DNA of 64,000 bases from Lunularia cruciata (GCA_948567375.1 OX419758.1:62153965-62217964), one strand, 5' to 3'; numbered from the stretch's first letter, positions 46,466 to 59,555 are shown. Numbers and translations: made by a program. The notes: generated from the sequence alone by a model not told the origin.

Positions 46466-48721
46466 TGTTGAATGAGGAATTCTGGCTTGTCGACATAGTC
46501 GTTGGAAGCCACCAGACTCTCATATTTATATACCCTTGTTTTGTTTTTAACCAAACGTTCAACCGAGACAAGACTATGGATATGGGTCTGGTTACAGTGG
46601 ATGCTACTATTAATTGCTTATTGAAGAAACTTACTGATGTATAAGAATCTCTTATTAAAGTTCAATTATTTCAAGGGAACAATTTAGGGTAAGTCGCAAT
46701 TTTTAGTCTATTCTAAGATGGTCTCCTTATCACCTTTTCTTCCTTGTAACTATAATGGCTCATAACAACTTTCTGTCTCTGCACTATTAAAGAAAAGTAA
46801 CCCATCAGTTCTGTTTGCCAATAGAGCTACTTGCCCCGCGCGAGTGACGCATTTCTTAACGCTTTCCTGCCAGACGCAGTTGCCACACATATTGCTGGAC
46901 TCATCTCCCACTTCTTCTTGAAATGCTGGATAACAAAGCCACTGGCTCATCTCTTCTCCAAAAGTTAAAGGCTGTCGGGTGCATCTGGTTCTCTGAAATA
47001 TCGCTATCGCTATATCTGCTACTCTCAGCTTTAGGGGTATGGGCTGTGTCTACTTCCCTGAAACTAAAGGTCTGAGCTTTGTCTGCTGCACAGTTGAACT
47101 TCTCTTCTACCTGAACAAATGATGAATATTTGCAACTCGAATCCTCCGTTCTATGAGCAGCTTCTACTCCCATTGTTTGCTACTGGCAAATTGTATGGCC
47201 TGTCTTGCAAGCCATGCGAAAAGATAGACTTTTGTGGAATTGGATAACGAAAGTTCTGAAGTGCAACTTGGCAACTTGTGGAGATTTGAGCTCCCGGGAA
47301 ATGACCCTACCAGTCTCTGAAATGAGTTCGACTTTTCTTAAAGAGTTCCTGTCAGATTCTGTTGCTTAGTTACCCCGACTACCTTCCACTTGCAGTGTTG
47401 GATAACGAAGCTACTGGCTCTCTTCCTTTCCAAGAACTAAAAGGTTTGTGGGCCCTCTCTACTAACTGACTGGGCAGTTGTGAGTTGTATTTACTACCTT
47501 GAATTATAGGTTTGTGAGCTGTGTCTACTACACAGTGAAACGTTAAATCTAGCTTCAAAGTTCAATCATGTACACCTCAGAAATTCCATAGCCTTTGACG
47601 CAAGCAAGGCACGGGAGAAGCCACATTTTATGACAGTTAAGGTCCGAAGGCTCACCCGGGAAAGATTGATACAGATTGACGATTTTATACATGGAAGAGC
47701 GCATCCAACGGCATCAGTACTATTTCGAGGGAACCATCTGGTCTAAAATGTTTCCACCCGTTCGAAGATCCACAGATACCTGCTGCTGCAACGAACTCGT
47801 TTATAATCGACCTAGTTTCCAAATATGATTTGGTGCTCTGAAGTTTCCGGAAACATATCCGCCATATCCAAGATTTTCATATGATCAGTAGGCTCAATCA
47901 AGAGGCGCCGGAAACAATTGGTACTAGTTTACCCAATGTCCTGCGCGACCACCTCATGTCTCATTGATGGTGGAAAGTTCTCATATTCTACTGTAACCAT
48001 GCGTGGTCTGGTAACTTGCTACATTAATTACTGAATTCACAATCTTTTGTAATATCCTCGTCAGAGGAGTAAACTACAGAAGAAGTTTCCTTCTTGCTGT
48101 ACGCAAGAACAAAAGTGGACACTGCCGCCTAATAGTGATGAGAGGTACTCATGGTTGTTGGAGTAATCAGCACTGGTGGAAGTAGTGCTTATATTAAATG
48201 GTACTAATCCCGGCAACTAAAATTGGTTGCAGCCATATGGTACACGGCTCCAAATGTTGAAGCGTGTTACAAAATACCAAAGCTTTAAATCAGAGATTGA
48301 CGTTGGAAGTGCTTGGCCACAACAACACCTACCATGTTGGTTGTTGTCACAGATGCGATGTACAAGTATTAAAAATTGTAACTAATGGTGACTTCTCTAC
48401 TACGGATACATTTTTATTTTTCCCCAGCTCAAGGTACTCCTGGGTGCCTCATGAATGGCGATATGAACGTATGTACAATTTCCATGTACATATGTATAGC
48501 AAAAAATAGCTTCCGGCCCAGTGCTTGATCAAATTAGGATTTTGATTGACTACGTTACAATCCACCGATTCGGAAGCGAGCTGATCTGAATGGATGAATA
48601 TTCATTCATAAATAACTGGTCACGGAATCCAGACATGCCCGCGGATGAAATAAATCGATTTCAGCAAACACCGGATATACCTGCGATTGCTCAGCCTCTC
48701 TCTTCATGGATCCAGCTTTTT

Positions 48722-49069
48722 TCAATAATACTCTTGCTTCTCCAATTTTTCTGTCACTCCTGCGAGGTATCGGAGGAGCGCTTGTCCGAGATATTCTACA
48801 AGGTTGCCGAACCACAAAGTTACAGGCGGTCCCGTTGACGCCCATCGGTTCCTTCTAGTGACGACGATAGCACCAGAATCGGAACCAGCAGCAGCTTCAG
48901 CTACGAGAGGCTCGGTTTTAATTGAAGGTGCAGTAGAAATCAACAGCGAAGTGCTCATCTCACTCCTCTTGCGCATGCTAGCGCTGGTCAGCATTCCTTC
49001 CCGCCTGGAGCTCTCAATGTCTTCGTCCTCAGCAGTGCCCAAGAGCGTCAAAGGCAAGCAATTCCACAT
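48722..49069 (-). other. unrecognised open frame, 115 codons
   Basis: The frame starts MWNCLPLTLLGTAEDEDIES and contains a basic middle (RRNRWAST) and an amphipathic end (VEYLGQALLRYLAGV). It lies in a CpG-richer part. I recognise no family. It could be an exon of a gene read on the - strand or chance; an overlapping frame on the + strand (48804-49121) is nearly as long. Confidence 0.25.
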
Positions 49070-50111
49070 TTTGGGATCGTTGGATTCTTCCCCCTTCTAT
49101 GCAAAAGACTCACAAAGCTGAACAACGAGAGAAAAAACCCGTTCTCTGACAAAATCGGCACTGAAATTTCACAGTTCACTCAAATCTACAATTTTTCCGC
49201 CCGTGTTGCTCTCAAATGATGGACTAGTTGTCGAATGGAGAGGATATGATGGCACCACACAGAAATAAAACACGCAAGGTATCTGATTGAGTTCGAGAAT
49301 GAATACAACAGCTGCGAACACACACACAAATAGACTCCGGGGTCTGACTACAGACACTATCGCAGCGGAAAGATCACCGGAGGAAAAACTGGGACTGCTT
49401 TGTCAATTATGTACGCCAATATATATCGAGGGACTGGAGTCTTCTGATCGAAAACTTGTCCCTTGCGCAAGCTGCTCGCCGGACCCGATCGGATCAGGTA
49501 CTGGGACCGCTCTACTGCAGTTAAAGCGGATGCACATCTGAGGTAACCAGTCCGCCAAAGCTGGGACCGGGACAGTGGAAGCTAAAGTGGTGGTGTTTCT
49601 TTACCCCAAACCGCACGCGTTGGTCCTCCTCCTGCGCTTACTGCACGAAAGCACAGCTTAGTTCCCGTAAACAAGTCATTACGCGTCCCATGACTCAGGA
49701 CTCGTCTTAGGCCTTACTCCAAAGCCTCGGGAGTATCGTACTGCGTACTACACAGTCGTCAAGTTTGAATCCAGACTGACTGACTGACTGTATCAGAGTA
49801 GTGTAGACTGCAATCCGCCTGCCAGCAGGAACCGGTAGACTTCCCGAGAACCTATCTCATCGGTTGCACCGGGTTCTTACAGGCGAGTTAGTGAATATTC
49901 GTTGTTTTCATACAGACCCCGCCTGTTTCATGCTCGACGCCGGTAATACGCGCCGGTTTGTGACAGCAATTTGAAAGTTCCCTGACTATCCGACCAAGGG
50001 CCAGGTCTTGGTCCGAGCATTGTTTTCACCATCTTGGATGAAGGTGTTTCTCTATAAGTGCACGAGGTGGGCTTTGATGAAGCTTCGGTGGGTCGAGAAG
50101 GAGCATGCCTT

Positions 50112-50528
50112 TCACTCTTCACTTTCACGTGGTGAACTTGTAAAATCCATGTTCCCTGTCCCTAGGTTAATAATGATGGGGTCTTCCCTCGCAGAACCCG
50201 TCGAGGAGTCGCGTCTTTTCCCTTGTATGAAGCCGACGGGTGACGACAAGGCAGAGATATATGACTTATCCGCACCCGTAAGTTGACACTTCATTTGATC
50301 CTGGATATCTATATAGACATATCGTGAGTGAGTCACGTGGGTCTCGCCAGTCAAAGCCAGGGTCTGAAATTCACCGACAGCTAAATCATATTCTTGTAAT
50401 GTAAACCAATACAAATCATTTTGGTTCTCCTCAGTGTTGTAGTGAATGAAAATTGTTAGAAATTTCGTGACGCTAAGTATTATCCCAAATAATTCAGCGC
50501 TATCATTCAGTGTTCGTCCATGACCCAT
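50112..50528 (-). other. unrecognised open frame, 138 codons
   Basis: Among the longest - strand frames in the intergenic stretch. It begins MGHGRTLNDSAELFGIILSV and includes the short run FLTIFIHYN. No known domain was recognised, and no splice partner was found. Possible gene relic or chance frame. Confidence 0.25.
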
Positions 50529-50668
50529 TCAACTGTGAAGACGTGCTCTCCTCGTTCGATCGAAAAAGGAGCTTCTTTCGCCCCATGGGGTAAAAAGCAC
50601 TTCAACTCACTCAAGAGATGTTTTCCAAGCTAGTACTGCGACTCTATCCGTATCCTTCCGATGCCTTT

Positions 50669-52111
50669 GAGTGAGTGATTCACACAGAGAAACAGAACTC
50701 GATTAACTAATGCGGACACAAGAGTCGAATGGACTCACTCCAAATGCACACAATTTCAACTATGATGTAAGTCCTTAGAAGTATGAGTGAAACCAAAGAT
50801 ATATATGACTTCCATCGTATTCTTTGATATCAAAACTTGTAAGATACTTAATCTCTTAGTTCTCTCTTTATAACGTTCTTTGACAAACATCACTTACTTT
50901 TTCATTACAAAGTTAGGCTTTATATGAAAGTCCAAACTATCTGACTTATATAAAATTTTCAATTCCCTTTAATTCATGCACCTATTCTCATCGTAAGTCT
51001 AAGTATTTTCTTTCTTCTTTTTCTTCTCACAATTTTCTCTATTATCTATTAATCTATTAAATCTATTAAATCTTTAAAAAAAAATATTTTTTCCACTTTG
51101 CCATCTTTAGAATAAAAAATATATTTGAAATAAAAAGAGAGAATTTATTACATAGGTAGCAGTATATGTCAAGCATAGATTCTAGAAATTTAACTCTTTA
51201 ATACAACTATAATAAAGGTTTTACGATTTGTAGTCCATGGATATTTATGTTATTTGTTCCTAAAAAGCTTTTAACATATATATATGATTTGCTCTTATTT
51301 CTTAGTTTGGAGATAGATAGAATATTATTTAGAGATAATATTATTCCACCTCATGTTTAATTTCCAATTTTATATAAAGCAGAATCATGTTTATATTAAT
51401 TTCTGGTTAGTATTAAAAATTCAACAAGATAACAAGGTAACCATTTGCGTGGACATCTCGTCTCCATGGCGAATATTCTTTATTTGATAAGAACAATATA
51501 GAATGACAAGGAAATATAAGTTTCTTGAATTAAAATATTTTTCAGTTCATATTTAAATTCTGGAATCTTCTCATTTTCTATATCATGTCCGCAAATTATT
51601 GTAGTAGAGAAAAGAAGGCGACCACATAGAACAAACAAAGGATGGGGAGCCCCATCAAGCCTTACAAGGGAGAGACAAATAAGGTAAAAGGGGGCTAAGC
51701 CCAAATAGATATACTAATATATAATAATAATATATAGATCATAAATAATATATAAATTAACTTATCATTTTAAGTTTTACTTTTTTCAGTATTTAATTAG
51801 TAAATAAATTTAAAAATGAATTTTAAAAATGTAAATGCTTAAAATTTATTGTATTTACCATTCATAAGTTGAGCATGGTTTAAATAAAATTACCATGTAA
51901 TAAAATTTGCTATTTTTTTAATAATTACATATTTTCTAATTTATAATAAACTTCATTTCATGTTTAACTTTTTGACCGAATATCAAATCTCAAAAATTTA
52001 CTGATTGAGAAGTCTCTCCAGTTGCTGGACCCACATAAAAATCCAATTGTCATCATTTAATATAAAGCGGATCCACGCAAAGAGAAAGAGACCAAAAAAA
52101 AAAAAAAACAA

Positions 52112-52143
<32 letters not shown>

Positions 52144-52267
52144 AAAACAAAAAACAAAAAACAAAAAACTAAACTAAACTAAACTAAACTTTTTACGGAT
52201 CCACGCAAAGTAGGAAATGCAAACTTAGGTTGTGGTTTCGTATATCCCTGGAAGAAAAGGTCTTCTC
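50669..52267 (+). repeat. tandem duplication, unit A (~1.6 kb)
   Basis: Starts near GAGTGAGT and AGAAACAGAACTCGATTAAC and ends with GGTCTTCTCC. The following unit repeats it in order with few changes. Unit A has extra AAAAC-type low-complexity DNA near its end. The unit has no open frame that looks coding. Confidence 0.85.
52093..52191 (+). repeat. AAAAC / AAAAAAC / ACTAA low-complexity tract
   Basis: A run of A-rich units with period 5, then 7, then 5 (ACTAA), found only in unit A of the tandem duplication. Confidence 0.85.
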
Positions 52268-53672
52268 CGTGAGTGAGTCAAACCGAGAAACAGAACTCGA
52301 TTAACTAATGCGGACACAAGAGTCGAATGGACTCACTCCAAATGCACACAATTTTAACTATGATGTAAGTCCTTCGAAGTATGAGTGAAACCAAATATAT
52401 ATATGACTTCCATCTTATTCTTTGATATCAAATCTTGTAAGATACTTAATCTCTTAGTTCTCTCTTTATAACGTTTTTTAACAAACATCACTTACTTTTC
52501 CATTACAAAGTTAGGCTTTATATGAAAGTCCAAACTATCTGACTTATATAAAATTGTCAAGTCCATTTAATTCACGCACCCATTCTTATCGTAAGTCTAA
52601 GTATTTTCTTTCTTCTTTTTCTTCTCACAATTTTCTAGATAATCTATCACAAAAGATTTTATTTTTTCCACTTCACCATCTTTAGAATAAAAAATATAAT
52701 TGAAATAAAAAGAGAGAATTTATTACATAGGTATCAGTATATGTCAAGCATAGACTCTACAAATTTAACTCTTGGATACAACTATAATAAAGATTTTACG
52801 ATTTGTAGTCCATGGATTTTATGTTATTTTTTCCTAAAATCTTTTAACATATAAATAAATAAATATGTATATCATTTGATATTATTTATTATTTTGGAAT
52901 AAATAGAATATTACTTAGAGATAATATTATTCTACGTCATGTTTAATTTCCAATTACAGAGCAGAATCATGTGTATACTAATTTCTGGTTATTATTAAAA
53001 ATTCAACAAGATAACAAGGTAACCAATTGCGTGGAGGTCTGGTCTCCATGGCGAGTACTTTTAATTTGATGAGAACAATATAGAATGACAAGGAAATATA
53101 AGTTTCTTAAATTTAAATGTTTTCAGTTCATATTTAAATTCTGGAATCTTATCATATTCTATATCCGCAAATTATTGTAATATATAAAATAACTGATTTC
53201 TTTTACTCTTACATTTTTTTGGTATTTAATTAGTACATAAATACACTAAAATTTTTGTTTTTATTACAGATTTATGCTTAAAAATTATTCTATTTACCAT
53301 TTATAAGTTGAGCATGGTTTAAACGAAATTTGCTACTCTTTTTTAATAATTATATATTTTGTAATTCATAATAAACTTCGTTTCATGTTTAATTTTTGAC
53401 TCGAAATCAAATCACAAAAATTTACTGATTGAGAAGTCTCTCCAATTGCTGGATCCACATACTAATCCAATTGTCATTATTAATATTTAGCGGATCCACG
53501 TAAAGAGAAAGAAAAGGCGAAAAGGCGTTTTTCGTAGGAAAAACGAAGGATGGGACCCCCATCGAGCCGTACAAGGGAGAGAAAAAAAGGTAACATAGGG
53601 CCAAGCCCCAATGTAAAATAGGAAATGCAAACTTAGGTTGTGGTTTAGTATATCCCTGGAAGAAAAGGTCTT
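52268..53672 (+). repeat. tandem duplication, unit B (~1.4 kb)
   Basis: Repeats unit A from CGAGAAACAGAACTCG through GAAGTCTCTCCAATTGCTGG to GGAAATGCAAACTTAGG and the final GAAAAGGTCTTCTC. Differences are scattered point changes and short gaps. Unit A also carries the ATGGGGAGCCCCATC segment, but at another relative place than ATGGGACCCCCATC in unit B, so internal rearrangement took place. Confidence 0.85.
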
Positions 53673-55829
53673 CTCTTGTCATCTTCCAACTCTTTCCAAA
53701 AGTCCGTTCCAGACTCACAAAGCCGTCAATATCCCAAGGAGCAGGATCCTGTCCGTAGCGGACAGACAATGCAATCCTTGTTTAGACCGCATAGACGAGC
53801 CAGCGCGCGACGCCGGGTTCCAGTGGGTGTGAGCCTTTCCAGTACGCATGATCGGATACCCACGTCACAGTAGTCTGATGTTCTGTATACGTAAGAAGGA
53901 GACGGGGCCTGCGTTGGATCTAATAAGAGGACTTTGCAGCAACCAAGGACGGGAAACGATTTTGGGCTGAAGATTGGAAAGAAAGTTCTCCCCAAGTGGA
54001 CCATACGCAGCCTCAATAATAACTTTGCATGGAAGACGTGGCTTTATGGTCGGCTTGATCTGGAAAGGCTCAAGAGCAGCGCGGGTGGAGAAGACGAGGA
54101 TGAACTTTGTGCGCCTTTCAAGGTCCAGACAAGACAAGAGGATGTTGATGAGTGATGACTCGCAAAGATGGACTTAGCCGATCCTAGTTGGCACCTCGAC
54201 GTGGCTGACTCCCAAGTCCGCGGGATGGAAAAACCGACCTTGCTTGAAGCCTTGACGGAGAGCGTCAGTTCTACGTGACACCAGACTTCACAAACACGAC
54301 TAGTTGAAAAGCAAAATCGAATTGCCAGCACGAGCTCTCTCCATGCTCTCTCTTACTCACAAACGCCACGCCGGCGATCAGCGAGTACTATCCCCAACTT
54401 GGGGATCGGTTAAGTCCAAGCGCCAAATATAGGGCCAGCTAAGTCTTTCTCTGCTCATTTCAACAATTCCTCTTGCATCGAAATGTTGGTTTCTCACCTT
54501 GTGCTACTCCAACAGGACGGTTGCGAGGAGGAAAACTCATTAGAGACACGTCAGCCTACCAAGATAGGATTGGATTACACAACCTAGAAACTCAGCCACC
54601 ATTGGACAGGGTGTCATGGAATACATGTGCATGGTGGGCGAATATGAACTTCATGACTTCATGTGCTAATGGCCGTAGATACCGGCTGCATCTTGGATAG
54701 GATACTGGATAAATGTAAGCACGATATAATGTAGAGTTGTTCCTTTCCTACGATTGGGAAGTACACGATTCTTGTCCGATAGAGTCTGCATTATTTCCTG
54801 TAGATTTACCTATGAGTGCAATACTAAATGCGTGGAATCAGAGGAAACCATTCTAAAAGACAAAACAACGTAGTCTATGAAATACAGCAGCATTACGACA
54901 GAATCTTCGTAAAGTCTGCACGTAGATTTGAGTATAAGTCCTCCCTGTAACATCTGAATCGCTCTCGACCTTTACTACACTGACAGGCGTGGGTGAAACA
55001 TGGATTCAAAGGCTGACCACGTAGACACTCAACTGAACTCTACTTCGTGGTTTTAAACCTGTGCCTGACACTTTTGTTCTCTCAAAAACTGTCCTCAATC
55101 TCTTTGTGATGTTTATCAGTAGCCATACTTCTGTCGATCTCTATTAATTACACCATCCACCGAATTTTAAACCACCTGTAAAACCATTATGATTCGTTCA
55201 ATGTGTTCTATGTGGTTGTCTTTTTACTCTTTCAATTCGCTTACCATTCGAATCTTAAACGTACTTTATTGACGAAAGTTTATCTTAAAAGTTTTTTCTA
55301 GATTTGTTTGTGAAGTGGAGGTGTTAGAGAGAGAGTGTGGAGACTGGAGAGGAGAGGAGAGATGTGAGAGGAAAGATATATAGTTTCCAAGGGCTCCCTA
55401 GCATATGGTACTTGAGTGAATAGTAGATTCTGTTTGTTTTTCAATTTTGGTTCCATTGGTACCTAAGATTGAAGACTATGGAGAATTGAGTAGAAAGTTA
55501 TGGAGAATTTTGGGTTTTTTAGGGTTTAGAGTGATCATTACACATTGAGAGTGATGGGTTTGGATTTTCATTTTTAGTCTTTTGGTTTTTATGATTAATT
55601 TCAATGGAAATTTAATTTAAAAATTTTGGAGATGTAAATTGAAAGTTATGAGAATTTATAGGTTTTAGGGTTTGGAGAGATTGTATTTATGTGAGTGTGA
55701 TGTGAGTGGTTGTGCTTTTGTAGGTATGGGGAGATATGGAGAGGAGCATGTGTTACTATTGTTATTCTTGTGCTAACCATAGCTACACCTCTCCATGTGA
55801 GGTTGCTTAAAGCGGCACGGGATACCCCA
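53673..55829. other. spacer without recognised gene
   Basis: Overlapping open frames on both strands between 53422 and 54331 occur in a GC-richer patch but match nothing known. 55320-55380 is GA-rich. Telo-box-like TTTTAGGGTTT motifs are at about 55516-55526 and 55663-55673. The part just before 55830 may be the 5' end of the LINE-like element. Confidence 0.4.
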
Positions 55830-55952
55830 TGCTCGATGTGTTGTTGACGTTTTACCTCGCTAGGGGTAAAAACCCATGTGGGAAGGATGCACAAGGACTA
55901 TGAATGGACCACTTGGGATGCACACATGAGGCGAGCGACCACATAGACAGCA

Positions 55953-56705
55953 GTGATACTCAGGATTATGCACACTTCTTCTATCCCTTTGTTGATTGTT
56001 CCAAGGATATCGATCGAGTTGTGGGAGTGGTTAGCTTCTTGGGTAGGTTGCATTTTGGGGTTATTTGAGACTAGTTTTCCATGTCCACGTCTATTCCATA
56101 GGCTACCCCGCACACTCCATGGCGAGTCTAGACATGCTTTTTGCTTACCATTTGATTGTTTGGCATGTGATCCCTCAGAGGAGTTAGCATGGTTCCTATT
56201 CCTCTTACTCCCTCAATGGTGTCTTTGTTATGCTAGAAGAGGAAGTGTGGGGCATAAAGAGGTGGTTGCTATATTTCATCAATTCCAAGCGGGAGATTGG
56301 GTAGCCCTTCAAGTGGAGTCTGTTAGGGATACATGTTTTAGGAGACAAGTTTTGCCACAAGATACCACAGAGTCTACTAGATTACGACAGTGTAGGACGT
56401 TGGGTCAGGCGGGAGAGTTTAGTAGAGCAACACGAGCGCTACACCATTTGTCCATGGCTAGTTGTACTGATGAGACTATCTCTTCCCTATGCTCACTACA
56501 TCCTATGGCAGTAGAAGGACTACCACTAGAGGTCTTAGATTATCAACCTAAGCAGCCTTTATGTCTTGATAGGTCACTTTTTGCACAAGCATTGTGCATT
56601 GGTCCTCGCTTTTCTTCAAGATTCTTGTCAAGGATGGTATATGAGCACCTTAGAGATTTCTTTCATGCAGATGATCCTTCTAGTGGTTTTACCGAGTTTT
56701 TTTAG
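55953..56705 (+). pseudogene. LINE-like ORF, N-terminal half of RT protein
   Basis: This 250-codon open frame is the largest in the window. Its residues ~50-115 (FHRLPRTLHGE, LACDPSEELAWF, LPQWCLCYARRG) and ~145-170 (TRLRQCRTLGQAGEFSRATRA) match the region before the fingers in this LINE class. It ends at a TAG at 56703-56705. Its openness contrasts with the decayed RT that follows. No homology to a host gene was recognised. Confidence 0.7.
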
Positions 56706-57551
56706 GTGGCTACAATAGTAGCAAGAGGAGAAATTTCTATGTCTGTTAGTCGGGTATTAGATGCTAGTTGACTTCTCACGATGGGGAAGGACATGAGAGG
56801 CATTAGACTGATTGCTATTGGAGAAATCTTTTTGCGTTTGGTCATTTGTACCATTTTCCTTTAGAATTATTCTCACTTTTGACAACACCTTAGTCCACAT
56901 CAATTTGGAGTAGCTACACCTAGAGGATGTGAGGCTATATCTCTAAGCATTAGTGCACTCTTTATCTATCCACAATGAGTTGTCCTACATGTGGACATTG
57001 AGAATGCTTTTAATGACATCTCATTGGCATCCATCTTTAGAGAGCTTAGGGAGGCTGGTGGATCCTTGGTGAGTCTTATTCCTTTTGTGTGGTCTTTATA
57101 TGGCTCTCTTGCTTCCCTTTACTACTAGCACAGTTGTTCATAGGAAGGAGTCACCATCTTAGAGTCAACTATTGGTACATCATCAAGGAGATCCTTTAGG
57201 GGGACCCTTATTTGCCATGGCTCACTTTAGAGCTCTCCTATCTACTACTTTGGCCATGCCAGGTTGTTTATTTCTCTCCTTGGCAAATGTTACACACATC
57301 ATGGGCCTTGTAGATCAGATTAGGCAGGCCTTTGACCACTTGACTACCAAGATACATCTAGTAGGCTTGAGAGTCAAGGTGTCAAAGTGCAGGGCATGGT
57401 CCCCTTTAGGTATCCCTCTCCACCTTGAGCTTCCTAGAGGGATGTATCGCATCTGGAGATGGACTATGTGTTCTTGGAGTGCTAGTAGGATTTGAGGATT
57501 TTGTCATCTACTTCTTAGCTATTGCCCTTGCAAAGGATGTTCTCCATGTAG

Positions 57552-57556
57552 ATGAC
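57552..57556 (+). repeat. target site duplication of chromovirus, left (ATGAC)
   Basis: ATGAC precedes the LTR starting at 57557; TTGAC follows the other LTR at 63249-63253. One mismatch in five. Confidence 0.7.
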
Positions 57557-57968
57557 TATAAAGGACCAAAACCAAGGAGAGAAATAGGAGAATGGAAGCT
57601 CACATTTGGATGCTAGTATGAGGGAAAACTCCAAATGCCTAGCATGAGCTTTGGCTTTGGTATTTATAAGTAGCATACAAGGCCCTTGAGAAGCTTCTCA
57701 AGAAGCTTTCTTGAGCCATTTTCTTAGAGTGCAAGCCAAGTTAACCAGGAAGCTTCTCAAGAAGCTTCCTTTTAGAAGTTGCCTACTTGGCCTACAAGCT
57801 AAGCTAGTTGGAAGCTTCTAGAAGCTACTTACTTGAGGTGCAAGCTAAGCTAGTCGAGAAGCTTCACAAGAAGCTTCCTAGATACTTCCAAAATATTCAA
57901 GGCTAATTTGTCTTATTTGCTAGGTCGTTAGCCCTACTAACCTCATCGCTAAATTCCATATTGTTATA
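57557..57968 (-). repeat. 3' LTR of chromovirus 57557-63248
   Basis: Reads TATAACAATATGG at its start on the - strand (TG decayed to TA) and ends CCTTTATA. It includes a heat-shock-element-like GAAGCTTCTAGAA at 57811-57823. It is about 14 bp shorter than the 5' LTR, mainly through a gap near 57830. Confidence 0.9.
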
Positions 57969-57980
57969 TATTCCCCCACC
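57969..57980 (-). other. polypurine tract of chromovirus
   Basis: On the - strand GGTGGGGGAATA lies directly before the 3' LTR. Confidence 0.85.
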
Positions 57981-57984
57981 GCTA

Positions 57985-58200
57985 GTTGGTGATGTCCTCG
58001 TTGCCAGTGAAGCTTCAAACTCTTGGATGGCCGTCTGTGCATTCTGGAGGTGAGAAAGAGGTCCCCATGTGGCATCATGAAGGGATACCCTTTCCAAAGG
58101 ACCTTGTATTTTGTTTGTTGTCGACGGCCTCGTTTAATATAGTGACGTATAAGGATACGATCAACTTTGTACTCCTCATGATCATTGATAGTGATAGGAG
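57985..58200 (-). pseudogene. chromodomain (frameshifted)
   Basis: EEYKVDRILIRHYIKRG and KYKVLWKGYPF are read in one frame, then a one-base shift near 58085 leads to HDATWGPLSHLQNAQTAI. The second Trp motif has G where the related copy has E. Similar to the open chromodomain at 39931-40101. Confidence 0.8.
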
Positions 58201-59555
58201 GAGGAAGAGGTTGGACTCGAGAGGAAAAGAAAGAGCAGTTAGGAACAAAGGGTTTCAACTTGGAAACATGAAAGACACAATGGATACGCATATGACAAGG
58301 CAAGGCAAGTCAATAAGCAATAGGAGAGACAATTTGAGTGACATCAAAAGGTCCTATCTAATTAGGGGTAAGTTTACAAAATTGGGTATCAAGGGGGAGA
58401 GGGAGGTTATTAGAGGATAACATGACTTTATCACCGACTTCAAAGGTGAGATTACAACGATGGTGGTCCGCATATTGCTTTTGATAATTCTGATCAACAA
58501 GGAGGTAAGATTTGGCTTGTTGGAGAGATTGGGATATAGTGGTCAAGAATGTTGAAGTATGAGGAACCTGAGATGGAAAGGGAGTAGAAGAGAATTTGGA
58601 ACAAGCGGATCTTAGCCAGAATTGAGAAAGAAATGAGAAAATCCAGTGCTTGCCTGTTTGGAATTATTGTAGGTAAATTCTGCAATTGCAAGACATTCAT
58701 CTTAATTGGTATGGTGGACATTGACAAAGGTACACAACATATCTTCCAATATATGATTTGCACGTTTGATTTGTCTATCAATTTGAGGATGATAAGCCAT
58801 GGTCAAAGCAAGCTTGGTATTGAGTACCCGAAAGAGTGCTTGCCAAACCTTCCTGGTAAATCAAGGATTGTGGTCGGAGATGAGTACACATGCCATCCCA
58901 TGATGCTTGAAGACATTGTCAAAGTAGATTTGCACTAAGGTTATAACATCCACGGTATCACAAGTTGGTGCCAAGTGGATTTGCTTATTAAGCTTATCCA
59001 CAAACACCACAATTGTTGTGTGTCCTTACTTTGTCTTGGGCAAAGATGTGATAAGATGCAAGCTCATATGCTCTCATCGAGTGGATGGAATGGCAAGTGG
59101 TTGAAGGAGTCCACTTGGCTTCTAGTTGCTAGCCTTGTTGCATAGGCAGCTCATACATGATCAGATAAATTCTCTAACATCTCGTGTCATGTTGGGCCAC
59201 CACCATCAGCATTGGAGGGTACCCAAGGTCTTGTCCACACCGATCTAACCAACTATGGGTAAATCATGGGCTTCTTGAAGGTGCACAAGTCGAAGATCAC
59301 CTTTGGCTAGAACATAGATCCGATACTCATGGAATAGAAGGCCCTCCTTGATAGAGAAGGTGTTGTACTTCTTGTCGCATGTTGTAAGGCGACCATGTAC
59401 CATTTGGAAGAAGGGATCTTGTTGTTGAGCCAACTGAAACTTGTTTTGAACCTTGGAGTCAATTGATACCGTCATAATTGCCGCTTTGATAAGAGGAAGA
59501 GACTTAAAATCAAGTCATCGTGATAAAGCATCAGGGATGATGTGGAACCTGATTT
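58201..59555 (-). pseudogene. chromovirus integrase
   Basis: The - strand zinc-binding region reads LVHLQEAHDLPIVG (about 59245-59290). The core lies in broken frames from about 59230 to 58640. The end of the domain contains TFEVGDKVMLSSNNLPLPL (about 58390-58460). Stops are numerous. Confidence 0.75.

Larger units (their letters stand above)
46466..50668. other. intergenic region downstream of the hydrolase
   Basis: Contains a diverged ~470-bp duplication (about 46922-47110 and 47395-47540, both with TGGATAACRAAGCYACTGGCTC) and unrecognised frames on the - strand (46750-46950, 46901-47173, 48722-49069, 50112-50528). GC content and CpG are higher than in the TE parts, so remnants of a gene are possible but unproved. 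Confidence 0.4.
55830..57556 (+). mobile_element. LINE-like (non-LTR) retroelement, left part
   Basis: An N-terminal CCHH zinc finger (CSMCC, then F and L positions, then THVGRMH) is at 55830-55892 with one stop. A long open frame (55953-56705) carries the conserved RLFHRLPRTLHGES and RRGSVGHKEVVAIFHQFQAG blocks. Beyond, a broken RT region shows HQGDPLGGPLFAMAHF (about 57172-57220). The YADD box position reads LANVTHIMG (about 57280-57306), so both catalytic Asp are gone. The element goes on at 63254 after a chromovirus insertion. The style fits the R2/NeSL-like RT group, but the clade is not certain. Confidence 0.78.

Noticed and set aside
53422..54331. Cluster of 64-115-codon frames on both strands
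   Set aside because: Mutually overlapping, part lying in the tandem duplication, no recognised domain.
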